Source: Rikenellaceae bacterium (lineage in GTDB: Bacteria; Bacteroidota; Bacteroidia; Bacteroidales; Rikenellaceae). Taken from it: 64,000 nucleotides of DNA. Position numbers and translations under genes: made by a program. The stretch covers positions 1 to 64,000 of the forward strand of contig JAFRZW010000016.1 of the NCBI GenBank assembly GCA_017442365.1. The letters are read 5' to 3'. Below the pieces are notes generated by a model. That model was not told the DNA's origin. It ran no database searches and worked only from the letters and a program-made list of their open reading frames with translations. Positions 8,702 through 21,648 of the stretch are shown piece after piece. How positions within the stretch are numbered: the stretch's first letter is position 1; each line of letters opens with the position of its first letter.

Positions 8702-8744
8702 CCCGCGAACGCCTCTCGGCACGCGGGACAAACCCTTATTTTTT
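8702..8744 (+). terminator. Possible attenuator before tnaA
   Basis: Stem CCCGCG/CGCGGG (8702-8707 / 8722-8727), then a T-rich run about ten bases later. The gap before the T-run makes it a weak terminator candidate. Its place between the leader frame and tnaA is what makes it notable. Confidence 0.35.
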
Positions 8745-8855
8745 CATATAATAGCAACTCCGCAACGACCATCGTCAGCCGATAATGGGTGCGTCGAATA
8801 CGGTTGCAACAATTTGAAAATCAATCTATCAACCAATAAAACTACATTTAGAACT

Positions 8856-10235
8856 ATGGAACTTCCCTATGCAGAATCCTACCGTATTAAGATGGTAGAG
8901 CCTTTACGTCGCAGCACCCGCGAGGAGCGTGAGCAGTGGATTGCTGAGGCACATTACAATCTGTTTGGTCTGCGCAGCGAGCAGGTGTTTATCGATCTGT
9001 TGACCGACTCGGGTACGGGCGCAATGAGCGATCGTCAGTGGTCGGCAATTATGCTCGGCGATGAAAGCTACGCAGGTGCAAAATCGTACTACAATATGAA
9101 GCAGGCGATCAAGGATATCCTTGGTTTCGACTATTTCCTGCCCACGCATCAGGGTCGTGCGGCCGAGAATGTGCTCTATTCGACCATCATTAAGGAGGAC
9201 GACGTGCTGCCCGGCAACTCGCATTTCGATACTACGAAGGGTCATATCGAGTATCGTCGTGCGCACGCTATCGACTGCACGATCGACGAGGCAAAGGACA
9301 CTCAGCTCGAAATTCCGTTCAAGGGTAACCTCGATCCCGCAAAGTTGGAGGAGGTGCTGAAAACCTATCCGAAGGAGCGCATTCCTGCTGTCGTTCTGAC
9401 GGTTACGAACAATACGGCTGGTGGTCAGCCCGTTTCGATGGCCAATATCCGCGAGGTGTCGGCTCTGTGCCGCAAGTATGGCGTGCTGTTGCAGATCGAC
9501 TCGGCGCGCTTTGCCGAGAATGCCTACTTCATCAAGAAGCGCGAGGAGGGTTACGCCGACAAGACCATCAAGGAGATCGTGCGCGAGATGTTCTCGTATG
9601 CCGATATTATGACGATGTCGTCGAAGAAGGACGCCATTGTGAATATGGGTGGTTTCGTGGCGTTCCGCGATGAGGCTCTGTGGCGTCGTTGCCAGATGTT
9701 CTGCATTATGAACGAGGGTTATATCACCTACGGTGGTATGTCGGGTCGTGATATGAATGCGCTGGCAGTTGGTCTTGACGAGGGTACGGAGTTCGACTAC
9801 CTCGAAACTCGTATCGGTCAGGTTGAGTACCTCGGTCGCAAGCTCGACGAGTATGGTATTCCCTATCAGCGTCCCGCTGGTGGCCACGCGATCTTTGTCG
9901 ATGCGCGCAAGGTGCTGCCCAATGTGCCGAAGGAGGAGTTTGCCGCTCAGACTCTGGCCGTTGAGTTGTATTTGGAGGCAGGTATCCGTGGTGTCGAGAT
10001 CGGTGCTATTTTGGCCGACCGCGATCCCGTTACGCGCGAGAACCGCTATCCCGCACTCGAATTGTTGCGCTTGGCTATTCCGCGTCGCGTCTATACCAAC
10101 AACCATATGGACGTGATCGCAGCCGCTTTGAAGAATGTTTATGACCGTCGCGCGGAGATCACCCGCGGCTTCGTGATCACTCGCGAGCAGCCTATTATGC
10201 GCCATTTTACCGTTGAGTTGGATCGCGCTAAGTAG
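8856..10235 (+). CDS. tnaA: Tryptophanase
   Basis: A PLP-dependent beta-eliminating lyase of 459 residues that splits tryptophan into indole, pyruvate and ammonia. Family marks are PTHQGRAAEN (96-105), NSHFDTTKGH (121-130), the PLP lysine region TMSSKKDA (253-260) and the C-terminal RLAIPRRVYT. It is called tryptophanase rather than tyrosine phenol-lyase because the residue before the Gly in VEIG (380-383) is Ile, as in TnaA; the phenol-lyase has an Arg there that binds the tyrosine ring. The ATG at 8856 matches the usual MELPYAES start; an in-frame ATG at 8814 is less likely. The long leader suggests regulation. Followed by a hairpin terminator. Confidence 0.93.
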   Translation: MELPYAESYRIKMVEPLRRSTREEREQWIAEAHYNLFGLRSEQVFIDLLTDSGTGAMSDRQWSAIMLGDESYAGAKSYYNMKQAIKDILGFDYFLPTHQGRAAENVLYSTIIKEDDVLPGNSHFDTTKGHIEYRRAHAIDCTIDEAKDTQLEIPFKGNLDPAKLEEVLKTYPKERIPAVVLTVTNNTAGGQPVSMANIREVSALCRKYGVLLQIDSARFAENAYFIKKREEGYADKTIKEIVREMFSYADIMTMSSKKDAIVNMGGFVAFRDEALWRRCQMFCIMNEGYITYGGMSGRDMNALAVGLDEGTEFDYLETRIGQVEYLGRKLDEYGIPYQRPAGGHAIFVDARKVLPNVPKEEFAAQTLAVELYLEAGIRGVEIGAILADRDPVTRENRYPALELLRLAIPRRVYTNNHMDVIAAALKNVYDRRAEITRGFVITREQPIMRHFTVELDRAK

Positions 10236-10261
10236 TCCGACCCTCTCCGCTTAAACCTAAC

Positions 10262-10300
10262 GCACCCCGATCGCTCGTAGAGTGATCGGGGTGCATTTGT
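10262..10300 (+). terminator. Terminator after tnaA
   Basis: Stem 10262-10272 / 10284-10294 (11 bp, perfect) with only a short T stretch after it. Confidence 0.65.
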
Positions 10301-10321
10301 AATATATATAGGTGTCTATGC

Positions 10322-10738
10322 CTACTTCTGCTCGGCTACGGCCTCCATCTCGGCCACCTTCTCGCCCTCGTTGAAGAGCACAAGACGGTTGCCCTCGATC
10401 GAGTAGGTATTCACCTCGTAGAGCATCTTGACGAACTCATCTTCGAGCTCGATATTGGGGCACGCCATCTGAGTCATACCCATCGGAGAGAGCATAAGCG
10501 TATCCAATCCGCCGATACGGTAGTTGCCAAAGAATCGGTTGCACGCACCGACGCCCGTCAGACCGTTCTCCTCGTTCAGAGTGAAGAAGAAGGTATCGGG
10601 TTCAGCTGCAAATGCGGGGCTGTTTTCGCCGCGCAATTCGACGAGTTTCCACTCGGTGTTTTCGAGTGTTGTGGGCTGCTCGGTCGAGCAAGCCACCACG
10701 GTTGCTGCTGCAATCATTGCCAATAAAAATCGTTTCAT
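10322..10738 (-). CDS. META-domain lipoprotein
   Basis: A 138-residue protein with signal peptide and lipobox VVAC (Cys 17). The rest is one META domain like that of HslJ: TEWKLVEL near the start, FTLNEENGLTGVGACNRFFGNY in the middle, then MGMTQMACPN and EFVKMLYEVNTYSIEGNRLVLF. META lipoproteins sit in the envelope; HslJ is heat-inducible and linked to novobiocin resistance in E. coli, but no function is known here. It lies downstream of nifJ on the same strand, separated by a terminator. Confidence 0.9.
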   Translation of the reverse strand: MKRFLLAMIAAATVVACSTEQPTTLENTEWKLVELRGENSPAFAAEPDTFFFTLNEENGLTGVGACNRFFGNYRIGGLDTLMLSPMGMTQMACPNIELEDEFVKMLYEVNTYSIEGNRLVLFNEGEKVAEMEAVAEQK

Positions 10739-10755
10739 TGTTGTTCGAAGTTTTG

Positions 10756-10795
10756 AAAAACGAGAGCCAAACTCCTCGCTGGCGTCTGGCTCTCG
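10756..10795 (-). terminator. Terminator of nifJ
   Basis: Nine-base perfect stem 10761-10769 / 10787-10795, leftward T-run at 10756-10760. Confidence 0.75.
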
Positions 10796-10825
10796 TCGGT
10801 TATAAACTATTTCGGAACGCTTCCG

Positions 10826-14359
<3,534 letters not shown>

Positions 14360-14638
14360 CTTGTGTAAATTTTTAGTTTACGTTCTATTGTTATTTTCTT
14401 GTTTGCGTTGTGTATTGTCTTGCGGTCGGCCTTCGCGGCTGATCGTCAGACGCTTGCCGCAGATGATGATTCGCGGCACAAAAAAATCGCACAAATTTAC
14501 AAATAAATATTCGAAAATCCTACATATATTATAAAAAACCTGCCTTTTGGTACAATCTTTCGTGGGCTGAGGGTTGAGTGTGCGATCAATCGAAATATAT
14601 TCGTACATTTGTATCCGAATTAATCTTTTTTTTCGAAA

Positions 14639-15886
14639 GTGATCAACTACAAATTACATACCCTCCCGAACGGATTGCGCGTGGCTGCGAGCCGCGATCG
14701 CAATTCGAAGTTGGCAGCAGTCAATCTGCTCTATTGTGTCGGTGCGCGAAACGAGCACCCCGACCATACGGGATTTGCTCATCTGTTTGAGCACCTGATG
14801 TTTAGAGGTACGCGACGTATCCCCGATTTCGATACTCCCGTGCAGATGGCCTGCGGCGAAAACAACGCCTTTACCAACAACGATTATACCGATTTTTATA
14901 TTACTCTCCCGACGGCAAATGTCGAGACTGCGCTGTGGCTCGAAAGCGACCGAATGACGGGTCTGCGTCTTACGCCCCGCAAGTTCGAAGCCGAGAAACG
15001 TGTTGTGATCGAGGAGTATAACCAACGCTACCTGAATCAACCCTATGGCGACCAGATGATGCTCGCTCGTGCGTTGCACTATCGTGTGCACCCCTATCGT
15101 TGGGCAACGATTGGACTTACGCCCGACCACGTGGCTGCGGCTACGATAGCCGAGGCTGAGGCTTTCTATCATCGCTACTATCGCCCCTCGAATGCGATTT
15201 TGAGCATCGTGGGCGATTTGGAGGAGGAGCGCGCATTTGAGCTTGCCGAGAAGTGGTTCGGGGGTATTGCTGACGAACAGTTTGTGGCTGACACTCTGCC
15301 TGTTGAGCCCGAGCAGACCGAGGCGCGACGCTTGGAGGTTGAACGCGATGTGCCTGCAACGTCGATTACGATCACCTTCCCGATGGGCGACCGCCATAGC
15401 CGCGATTACTATCTGCTCGATCTGGTAAGTGATCTGTTGGCGGGTGGCGAGTCGGCTCGTTTGTACGATGAGTTGGTGCGCCGACGCCGTCTGTTTGGGG
15501 CGGTCAATGCCTACATCACGGGTGATGTCGATGCCGGTATGTTTGTGATGACGGGGCAGGTTGCGCCGAATGTTGCGCTTACCGAGGCCGAGGCTGCGCT
15601 TTGGGACGAGTTGCATCGTCTGCAAACCGAGCGCGTGGGCGACTACGAGCTCGAAAAGGTGCGTAATAAGTTCGAGGCGGGCGTCTTGTTTGGCGAGCTG
15701 AATGTGATGAACAAGGCGATGAATCTCGGCTACTATTCGATGCTCGGCACGCCCGAATTGATCAATGGCGAGGTGGCGATCTATCGCTCGATTTCGGCCG
15801 AGGAGATTGCCGAGGGGTGTCGTCGAATCTTCACCCCCGAACGAAGTTCAACCCTAATCTATCGTGCAGCAAATGAGAAGAAATAG
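14639..15886 (+). CDS. M16 zinc protease, catalytic subunit
   Basis: A 415-residue M16 (pitrilysin family) peptidase. The inverted zinc motif HLFEH lies at about residues 49-53, with a third ligand Glu expected about 75 residues later in the ALWLESDRM / EEYNQR region. The start codon is GTG: the next in-frame ATG lies within the zinc motif. A -7 box TACATTTG at 14604-14611 puts the transcript start about 20 bases ahead. It lacks the Arg/Tyr pair of the C-terminal half, which the next gene provides. The two genes overlap by 23 bases and probably form a heterodimer as in M16B enzymes. Cytoplasmic or periplasmic; no signal peptide seen. Confidence 0.9.
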   Translation: MINYKLHTLPNGLRVAASRDRNSKLAAVNLLYCVGARNEHPDHTGFAHLFEHLMFRGTRRIPDFDTPVQMACGENNAFTNNDYTDFYITLPTANVETALWLESDRMTGLRLTPRKFEAEKRVVIEEYNQRYLNQPYGDQMMLARALHYRVHPYRWATIGLTPDHVAAATIAEAEAFYHRYYRPSNAILSIVGDLEEERAFELAEKWFGGIADEQFVADTLPVEPEQTEARRLEVERDVPATSITITFPMGDRHSRDYYLLDLVSDLLAGGESARLYDELVRRRRLFGAVNAYITGDVDAGMFVMTGQVAPNVALTEAEAALWDELHRLQTERVGDYELEKVRNKFEAGVLFGELNVMNKAMNLGYYSMLGTPELINGEVAIYRSISAEEIAEGCRRIFTPERSSTLIYRAANEKK

Positions 15887-17144
15887 TTTCCCCCGCCGTC
15901 CCTCGATCCGTATCCCCGAGAGGGTCGATGTCCCCACCGCGCGCCTTGCGACTCTCGGCAATGGGGTGCGTCTGTATCTGCTTGAAAATCACGATCAACA
16001 GGTCGTGCGACTGAGCTTTGTTTTCGGTGCGGGATCGTCGCGCCAGACAATACTCTTTTCGGCTACGTCGGCTGCCAATCTGCTCAGCGAGGGTAGCGAT
16101 CGATTCACCGCCCGACAGATTGCCGAGCAGCTGGACTTCTATGGCTCCTATTTCGATATCGCGGTCGATCGTGATGTGGTTGTGGTGAGCTTCTGTGCGC
16201 TGTCGAAATTTGTTATGCCCACCCTGCAAACGGCCGAGGAGATATTGCTGCGCCCAGCTTTCCCGCAGCAGGAGTTCGACTCCTATCGAATCAAGCGTCG
16301 CCAACGTTTGGAGATCGAGCGTCGTAAGGTCGATGTGCGTGTGCGTGAGGCGTTTGCGGCAGCGATGTTCGGTGCCGATCACCCCTACGGAATCTCGGCG
16401 CCCGAGGCGGCTTACGATACGCTGACGCGCGAGGCGGTGGTTGATTTCTACCGTCGTCATTATACGGCAGACAACTGTTTTGTGGTATGCAGTGGCGATC
16501 TGTCGGACGAAGCTCTGGCGGCCATCGAAAATATTTGTGTGCAACTGCCGCAGAGTGGCGACCGTCGAGAGTTGGTTTTCCCTGCGATGGTGCAGACTCC
16601 GCGAGTGCGTTTGGAGCACGCGGGAGCGGTGCAGTCGGCAGTGCGCGTGGGACGTATGTTATTCACGCGCAATCACCCCGATTATGTTGGTATGCAGGTG
16701 GTTGCGACGGTTTTGGGCGGATATTTCGGCTCGCGTCTGATGCGTAATCTGCGCGAGGAGCGAGGCTACACCTATGGCGTCTTTGCGGGTATGGTTAATC
16801 TCGATCGCGCGGGTTATTTGGCCATTGCGACTCAGGTGGCTGAGGCGGCGCGCGAGGATACTCTGCACCAGATCTACACCGAGATCGAACGTCTGCGCAC
16901 CGAACCGATTTCGGAGCAGGAGCTGTCGTTGGTCAAGAATATAATGGTGGGCGAGATGATGCGCATTTTGGACGGTCCGTTCGGAATTGTCGATGTTACG
17001 ATCGAGAATGTGCAGTGTGGTACCGACAATCACGCTGTTGAGCGCACCGTTGAGGCGATTCGTCGTTGTACGCCCGAAGATGTGCAGCGTCTTGCCGAGA
17101 AGTACCTCCGACGCGAGGATCTGGTCGAGGTTACGGTAGGGTAA
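15864..17144 (+). CDS. M16 protease partner subunit, no zinc site
   Basis: A 426-residue M16-fold protein. Where an active subunit has HxxEH it reads LFSATSAANLLSEG, so it cannot bind zinc. It keeps the substrate-binding Arg/Tyr signature in RLMRNLREERGYTYGVF (about residues 292-308). This division matches two-gene M16B proteases, in which one subunit supplies zinc and the other the R/Y pair. The start overlaps the end of the catalytic gene by 23 bases, implying coupled translation and equal amounts. Confidence 0.9.
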   Translation: MQQMRRNSFPRRPSIRIPERVDVPTARLATLGNGVRLYLLENHDQQVVRLSFVFGAGSSRQTILFSATSAANLLSEGSDRFTARQIAEQLDFYGSYFDIAVDRDVVVVSFCALSKFVMPTLQTAEEILLRPAFPQQEFDSYRIKRRQRLEIERRKVDVRVREAFAAAMFGADHPYGISAPEAAYDTLTREAVVDFYRRHYTADNCFVVCSGDLSDEALAAIENICVQLPQSGDRRELVFPAMVQTPRVRLEHAGAVQSAVRVGRMLFTRNHPDYVGMQVVATVLGGYFGSRLMRNLREERGYTYGVFAGMVNLDRAGYLAIATQVAEAAREDTLHQIYTEIERLRTEPISEQELSLVKNIMVGEMMRILDGPFGIVDVTIENVQCGTDNHAVERTVEAIRRCTPEDVQRLAEKYLRREDLVEVTVG

Positions 17145-17150
17145 TATTGT

Positions 17151-17182
17151 AATTCAAAATTCAAGATTCAAAATTCAAAATT
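17151..17182. repeat. Heptamer array AATTCAA
   Basis: About four and a half heptamers (AATTCAA, GATTCAA) just after the M16 pair. The last bases run into the promoter of the next gene. Confidence 0.7.
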
Positions 17183-17216
17183 TTGGATTCATAGATTAGA
17201 AATTTTCGTATATTTG
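17182..17216 (+). promoter_or_regulatory. Promoter of the DUF1232 gene
   Basis: TTTTG at 17181-17185 and TATATTTG at 17209-17216, spacing 23 bases. Confidence 0.65.
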
Positions 17217-17234
17217 TCAAAATAAGTTGCAGAG

Positions 17235-17648
17235 ATGGAAGTAATCAACGAAAATAACCACTACTCGCGTGAGGATTTCGAGCCGCAGTCGAAGGCATTG
17301 GTGCCCTCGAACATCGAGCGCTATGGCGATCACTACTCCGAGAATAAATTGACTGCAAAACTGCGCAAAGTGGCTAAACGATTGGGTGGCAAGGCGTTGG
17401 AAGCATTGCTGATACTCTATTACGTGATGCGCTCGCCCTCGGTCTCGGCAGCCGACAAGGCGAAGATCTACGGCGTGTTGGGTTACTTCATTCTGCCGAT
17501 CGACATCGTGCCCGACCTGTTGCCGATGGTGGGTTATGCCGACGATATCAGTGCGCTGTTTTGGGTGGTGAATGTGGTTTGGAAGAACATCACCCCCGAG
17601 GTGCGAGCCCAAGCCCGCGCCAAAGCGACAGAGATTATGAACAAGTAA
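17235..17648 (+). CDS. DUF1232 (YkvA-like) membrane protein
   Basis: A 137-residue protein. The core KAKIYGVLGYFILPIDIVPD followed by LLPMVGYADDISAL (about residues 73-108) is the DUF1232 signature, a short hydrophobic helical hairpin with conserved acidic ends. One or two membrane segments are likely. The family (YkvA in Bacillus) has no firm function. Single gene with a promoter just upstream and a terminator right after its stop codon. Confidence 0.88.
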   Translation: MEVINENNHYSREDFEPQSKALVPSNIERYGDHYSENKLTAKLRKVAKRLGGKALEALLILYYVMRSPSVSAADKAKIYGVLGYFILPIDIVPDLLPMVGYADDISALFWVVNVVWKNITPEVRAQARAKATEIMNK

Positions 17649-17680
17649 AACAAAGCCGCACTTTCGGGTGCGGCTTTGTT
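17649..17680 (+). terminator. Terminator after the DUF1232 gene
   Basis: Twelve-base perfect stem 17649-17660 / 17669-17680, next to the stop codon. Confidence 0.8.
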
Positions 17681-17690
17681 AATTCACAAT

Positions 17691-17851
17691 TCACAATTAA
17701 TTTGCGATTTTTGTGAAAATCGCTACACTCTGTGGCGCCCGCGACTTTTAGTCGCGCCGCCTCACACCACCGCGTGCATTTTATTGAAAGCAAGCTAAAA
17801 AGTAAAACCCGCCCATATGGCGGGTGAATTTTGAATTTTGAATTTTGAATT
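17691..17851. repeat. Heptamers and palindromes between DUF1232 and typA
   Basis: Two AATTCAC heptamers (17691-17704), a perfect 8-bp hairpin 17704-17711 / 17716-17723, a 6-bp hairpin 17740-17745 / 17751-17756 with GC-rich flanks, and three AATTTTG heptamers plus a partial copy (17825-17851). This is the same kit of parts as near 5.75 and 7.6 kb. Confidence 0.7.
17796..17825 (-). terminator. Terminator of typA
   Basis: Stem ACCCGCC/GGCGGGT (17807-17813 / 17819-17825); leftward it meets a T-rich run. Confidence 0.7.
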
Positions 17852-17863
17852 GCGTCAGCCTGC

Positions 17864-19672
17864 CTACATCTCCTTTGCGGCGCGTTTGCGATCGACCTCA
17901 CTAAGCAGGATCTTGCGCAGACGCATCGACTTGGGCGTAACCTCCACGTACTCATCTTCTTTGATATACTCCAATGCCTCCTCCAACGAGAATACAACGG
18001 GCGGCACGATCACAGCTTTGTCGTCCGAGCCCGACGCACGCATATTGGTCAGCTGTTTGGCCTTCGTTACATTGATTGTGATGTCGCCACTGCGGGTGCT
18101 CTCGCCAATCACCTGACCGCAATAGACCTGATCCATCGGTGAGATGAAGAAACGACCGCGATCCTGCAACTTGTCGATCGAGTAGGCGTAGGCCGTACCC
18201 GTCTCCGAGGCGATCAGTGAGCCGTTGGTTCGCATCTCGATCTCGCCCACCCACGGCGCAAACTCCTTCAAACGGTGGGTCATAATCGCTTCACCTGCCG
18301 TTGCAGTCAGCATATTCGAACGCAGACCGATGATACCACGCGAGGGAATCGAGAACTCCAAACGGGTGCGACCGCTATCCGATTCCATATTGACGAGCGT
18401 GCCTTTGCGCTTGGTAGTCAGCTCGATAACCGTACCTGCATACTCGTCGGGACAATCGACGGTCATCTCCTCGATCGGCTCGCACTTAACGCCATCGATC
18501 TCCTTGATGATGACCTTCGGCTGACCAACCTGCAACTCGTAGCCCTCGCGGCGCATTGTCTCAACCAGCACCGAGAGGTGCAACACGCCACGACCATAGA
18601 CGTTGAAGCTATCGGCATTAACGCCCTGCTCGACGCGCAGAGCGAGGTTCTTTTCGAGCTCACGATCCAGACGCTCCTTGATGTGGCGCGAGGTTACATA
18701 CTTGCCGTCCTTGCCGAAGAATGGCGAGTTGTTGATCGTGAACAACATCGACATTGTCGGCTCGTCGATAGCGATCGGGGGCAGAGGTTCGGGATTCTCA
18801 TAATCGCAGATGGTGTCGCCGATCTCGAAACCCTCGATACCGACCAACGCGCAGATCTCGCCGCAACCAACACTCTCTACCTTCGTCTTGCCCAGACCCT
18901 CGAATACCATCAACTCCTTGATCTTGGTCTTCTGCATCGTCTCTCCGTCGCGCTTTGCGAGTGTAACGTTCTGTCCTGCACGCAGTTCGCCACGTGTAAC
19001 CTTACCTACGGCAATACGACCCACGTAGGGCGAATATTCGAGCGAGGTAATCAACATTTGGGGCGTACCCTCGACTACTTCGGGCTCGGGGATTTCGTCG
19101 ATGATTGCGTCCAGCAGCGGAGCAATGCTACCGGTCGGCTCCTGCCACTTGTGCGACATCCAGCCCTGCTTGGCCGAGCCGTAGATCGTCTTGTAATCAA
19201 GCTGTTCCTCCGTAGCGTCGAGCGTGAACATCAGGTCGAAAACCTGCTCATTGACCACCTCGGGGCGGCAGTTGGGTTTATCGACTTTGTTGATCACTAC
19301 GATAGGTTTTTTGCCCAGCGCGAGAGCCTTCTGCAAAACGAATCGTGTCTGCGGCATTGTGCCCTCGAAGGCATCGACCAACAGCAGCACGCCGTCGCAC
19401 ATATTCAGCACGCGCTCGACCTCGCCACCAAAGTCGGCGTGGCCCGGGGTGTCGATGATGTTGATTTTGTAATCTTTATAGATAACCGACACATTTTTCG
19501 AGAGGATCGTGATACCGCGTTCGCGCTCCAAATCGTTGTTGTCGAGAATCAAGTCATTGCCCTTTTTTTCGCCATCGCGGAGCAGGTGCCCCGCCAGAAT
19601 CATCTTATCGACCAGTGTTGTTTTGCCGTGATCGACGTGTGCGATGATTGCGATATTGCGTAACTTTTGCAT
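17864..19672 (-). CDS. typA: Ribosome-associated GTPase TypA/BipA
   Basis: A translational GTPase of 602 residues, full length. G1 is [11 protein letters not shown] near the start, then RERGITI (switch I), [16 protein letters not shown] (G3) and VINKVDKPN (G4). EF-G-like domains III and V and the BipA-specific C-terminal domain follow. It binds the ribosome and helps 50S assembly and stress adaptation. The ATG at 19672 ([16 protein letters not shown]) is preferred to the upstream 19699. A -7 box (TACCTTTG, minus strand) is at 19697-19704, close to the divergent aroB promoter box TACATTTG at 19726-19733. Confidence 0.96.
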   Translation of the reverse strand: MQKLRNIAIIAHVDHGKTTLVDKMILAGHLLRDGEKKGNDLILDNNDLERERGITILSKNVSVIYKDYKINIIDTPGHADFGGEVERVLNMCDGVLLLVDAFEGTMPQTRFVLQKALALGKKPIVVINKVDKPNCRPEVVNEQVFDLMFTLDATEEQLDYKTIYGSAKQGWMSHKWQEPTGSIAPLLDAIIDEIPEPEVVEGTPQMLITSLEYSPYVGRIAVGKVTRGELRAGQNVTLAKRDGETMQKTKIKELMVFEGLGKTKVESVGCGEICALVGIEGFEIGDTICDYENPEPLPPIAIDEPTMSMLFTINNSPFFGKDGKYVTSRHIKERLDRELEKNLALRVEQGVNADSFNVYGRGVLHLSVLVETMRREGYELQVGQPKVIIKEIDGVKCEPIEEMTVDCPDEYAGTVIELTTKRKGTLVNMESDSGRTRLEFSIPSRGIIGLRSNMLTATAGEAIMTHRLKEFAPWVGEIEMRTNGSLIASETGTAYAYSIDKLQDRGRFFISPMDQVYCGQVIGESTRSGDITINVTKAKQLTNMRASGSDDKAVIVPPVVFSLEEALEYIKEDEYVEVTPKSMRLRKILLSEVDRKRAAKEM

Positions 19673-19752
19673 ATATCCGAGAATTTTTTTACGCCACAAA
19701 GGTACAAAAATATCCGCGAAAGTATTACATTTGTATATAAATATAAGTAGTT

Positions 19753-20796
19753 ATGAGCCGTATCTTGGAACTTTCGCGCGACGGACAACTGATGAGTCGC
19801 ATCGTTATGGGTGGTTGGGAGCACGATTTGCACCCGCTTTTGCCGTGGGGACACCGCGTTATTGTCATCACCGACCGCTCGATCTCAACTCGCTATCGAC
19901 GTCTGATCAATCAATACGAACATATCTTGATCGGTAAGGGCGAACGTATCAAAACGCTCGAAACCGTAGCGCAGGTCCACCGCGAACTGATTAAGCGTGG
20001 CGCCGACCGACAGACATTTCTGCTCGGTATCGGTGGCGGTATCGTAACCGATATTACGGGTTTTGTGGCTTCGACCTTTATGCGTGGTGTGCGATTCGGA
20101 TTTGTCTCGACCACGTTGCTCGGTCAGGTCGATGCCAGCGTCGGCGGCAAGAATGGCGTCAATCTCGATGGCTACAAAAATATGATCGGCTGTTTCAATC
20201 AGCCCGAATTTGTGCTGTGCGATATCGGAATGTTGCGCACGCTCACTACGCGCCAATTTCGTGCAGGTATGGCCGAGTTGATCAAAACGGGTCTGATCGG
20301 CAATCGTGTGCTGTTCGAAATGGTTGAGGCTCTGAGGTTTGAAGAGTTGCAACGCGATCCGTTGCTGATGGCCGATCTGGTGCTTATGGCCGTTAAGATC
20401 AAAGCCGAGATCGTCGAACGCGATGAGCGCGAGAGTGGCGAACGTCGCAAGCTCAACCTTGGACATACCGTTGCGCACGCCATCGAGAAGTGCTCGCGTG
20501 TGATGTTGCACGGTGAGGCTGTTGCGGTTGGGTGTGTCGTGATGGCACGTTTGTCGGCTCAGATGGGATTGCTGCCGCAGCGTGAGGCCGAGCGTATCGA
20601 GGCTCTGTTTGTGCGTATGGGATTCGACCTGAATATGCCCGTCGAGATGGATCGTATAGTGGCAGCCCTGCGTAAGGATAAGAAGTCGGCAGGCGACCAG
20701 ATTCGTATCGTATTGCCCACAGCCATCGGTCGATGCGAGGTTCGCTCGGTGATGTTCGACTGGCTCGATGAGCAGTTGCGCAAAGTGATTGAATGA
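19753..20796 (+). CDS. aroB: 3-dehydroquinate synthase
   Basis: A 347-residue enzyme of the shikimate pathway that turns DAHP into 3-dehydroquinate with NAD and a divalent metal. Marks: GIGGGIVTDITGFVASTFMRG (NAD binding), TTLLGQVDASVGGKNGVN, and metal ligands in the GMAELIKTG, LNLGHTVAHAIE and LHGEAVAVG segments, all intact. Followed after 30 bases by the PIG-L gene on the same strand, likely one transcript. Confidence 0.96.
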   Translation: MSRILELSRDGQLMSRIVMGGWEHDLHPLLPWGHRVIVITDRSISTRYRRLINQYEHILIGKGERIKTLETVAQVHRELIKRGADRQTFLLGIGGGIVTDITGFVASTFMRGVRFGFVSTTLLGQVDASVGGKNGVNLDGYKNMIGCFNQPEFVLCDIGMLRTLTTRQFRAGMAELIKTGLIGNRVLFEMVEALRFEELQRDPLLMADLVLMAVKIKAEIVERDERESGERRKLNLGHTVAHAIEKCSRVMLHGEAVAVGCVVMARLSAQMGLLPQREAERIEALFVRMGFDLNMPVEMDRIVAALRKDKKSAGDQIRIVLPTAIGRCEVRSVMFDWLDEQLRKVIE

Positions 20797-20826
20797 TTGG
20801 TAATTACATAACGTTAAAATACTACT

Positions 20827-21594
20827 ATGGATAGACGTAAAATGTTGAAGATGACGGGTACGGCACTGCTCGGTACGGCACTGCTCGGCCCGACGGCTTT
20901 TGCTGCTGGCGACGCCAGAGCCGAAGAGAAAAAAGCTAACAAGAAGTCGCGTCGCCCGAAGGCTCTGATTATCGGTGCGCACCCCGACGATCCCGAAACC
21001 TGCTGCGGAGGTACGATGATTCAGTTGCGTAAGGCGGGCTACGATGTGGTGTCGGTCTATATGACTAAGGGCGAGCGTGGTATCGTCGGTAAGACGCTCG
21101 ATGAGGCAGCTGCGATTCGTGTTCCCGAGGCTAAGGCAGCGTGCGAAATTCTGGACGTGCGTCCGATCTTTATGACCCAAATTGATGGCGATGCCGAGAT
21201 CAACAAGGCTCGTTATGTCGAGATGCGCGAATTGATTGCGGCTGAGGCTCCCGATATCGTTTTCACCCATTGGCCGATCGACTCGCACCCCGACCATCGT
21301 GTATGTTCGCTATTGGTCTATGACGCTTGGCGTCGTCTGGGTTACAACTTCGAGTTGTTCTATTGCGAGGCGATGAGCGGTATGCAGTCGCAGTGTTTTG
21401 CACCGACCGATTGGGTCGATATCTCTGATGTCGCTGAGCAGAAACGTCGTGCTTGCAACTGCCACGTGAGTCAGGGAATGGACGACATCTACGAGTGGCA
21501 CGGCGATATGGAGCGTTTCCGTGGTCGTGAGTTCCATTGCGATCGCGCCGAGGCGTTCGTTCACCTGCGTCGCAACAATAACGACATCTTCTAA
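20827..21594 (+). CDS. Exported PIG-L/LmbE-family deacetylase
   Basis: A 255-residue zinc-dependent N-deacetylase of the PIG-L/LmbE family. AHPDDPE (51-57) and HPDH (154-157) supply the metal ligands. The N-terminus, MDRRKMLKMTGTALLG, has an RR-x-x-L-K pattern close to a Tat signal, then a hydrophobic stretch to about residue 27. Family members remove acetyl groups from GlcNAc-containing lipids or thiol precursors; the substrate here is unknown. The signal-peptide core is encoded by a perfect 15-base tandem duplication (20857-20886). Downstream of aroB by 30 bases. Confidence 0.88.
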   Translation: MDRRKMLKMTGTALLGTALLGPTAFAAGDARAEEKKANKKSRRPKALIIGAHPDDPETCCGGTMIQLRKAGYDVVSVYMTKGERGIVGKTLDEAAAIRVPEAKAACEILDVRPIFMTQIDGDAEINKARYVEMRELIAAEAPDIVFTHWPIDSHPDHRVCSLLVYDAWRRLGYNFELFYCEAMSGMQSQCFAPTDWVDISDVAEQKRRACNCHVSQGMDDIYEWHGDMERFRGREFHCDRAEAFVHLRRNNNDIF

Positions 21595-21648
21595 TCGAGA
21601 GGGTGTAATTGCCACATAATTAGGTCGATGATCAGTGTGATTGTCGGC

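Noticed and set aside
8856..10235. Tyrosine phenol-lyase as the identity of the beta-eliminating lyase
   Set aside because: The phenol-lyase Arg before the conserved Gly is Ile here (VEIG), as in tryptophanase.
20827..21594. Frameshift or assembly error at the 15-base tandem repeat
   Set aside because: The repeat is a multiple of three, keeps the frame, and gives a sensible hydrophobic core.
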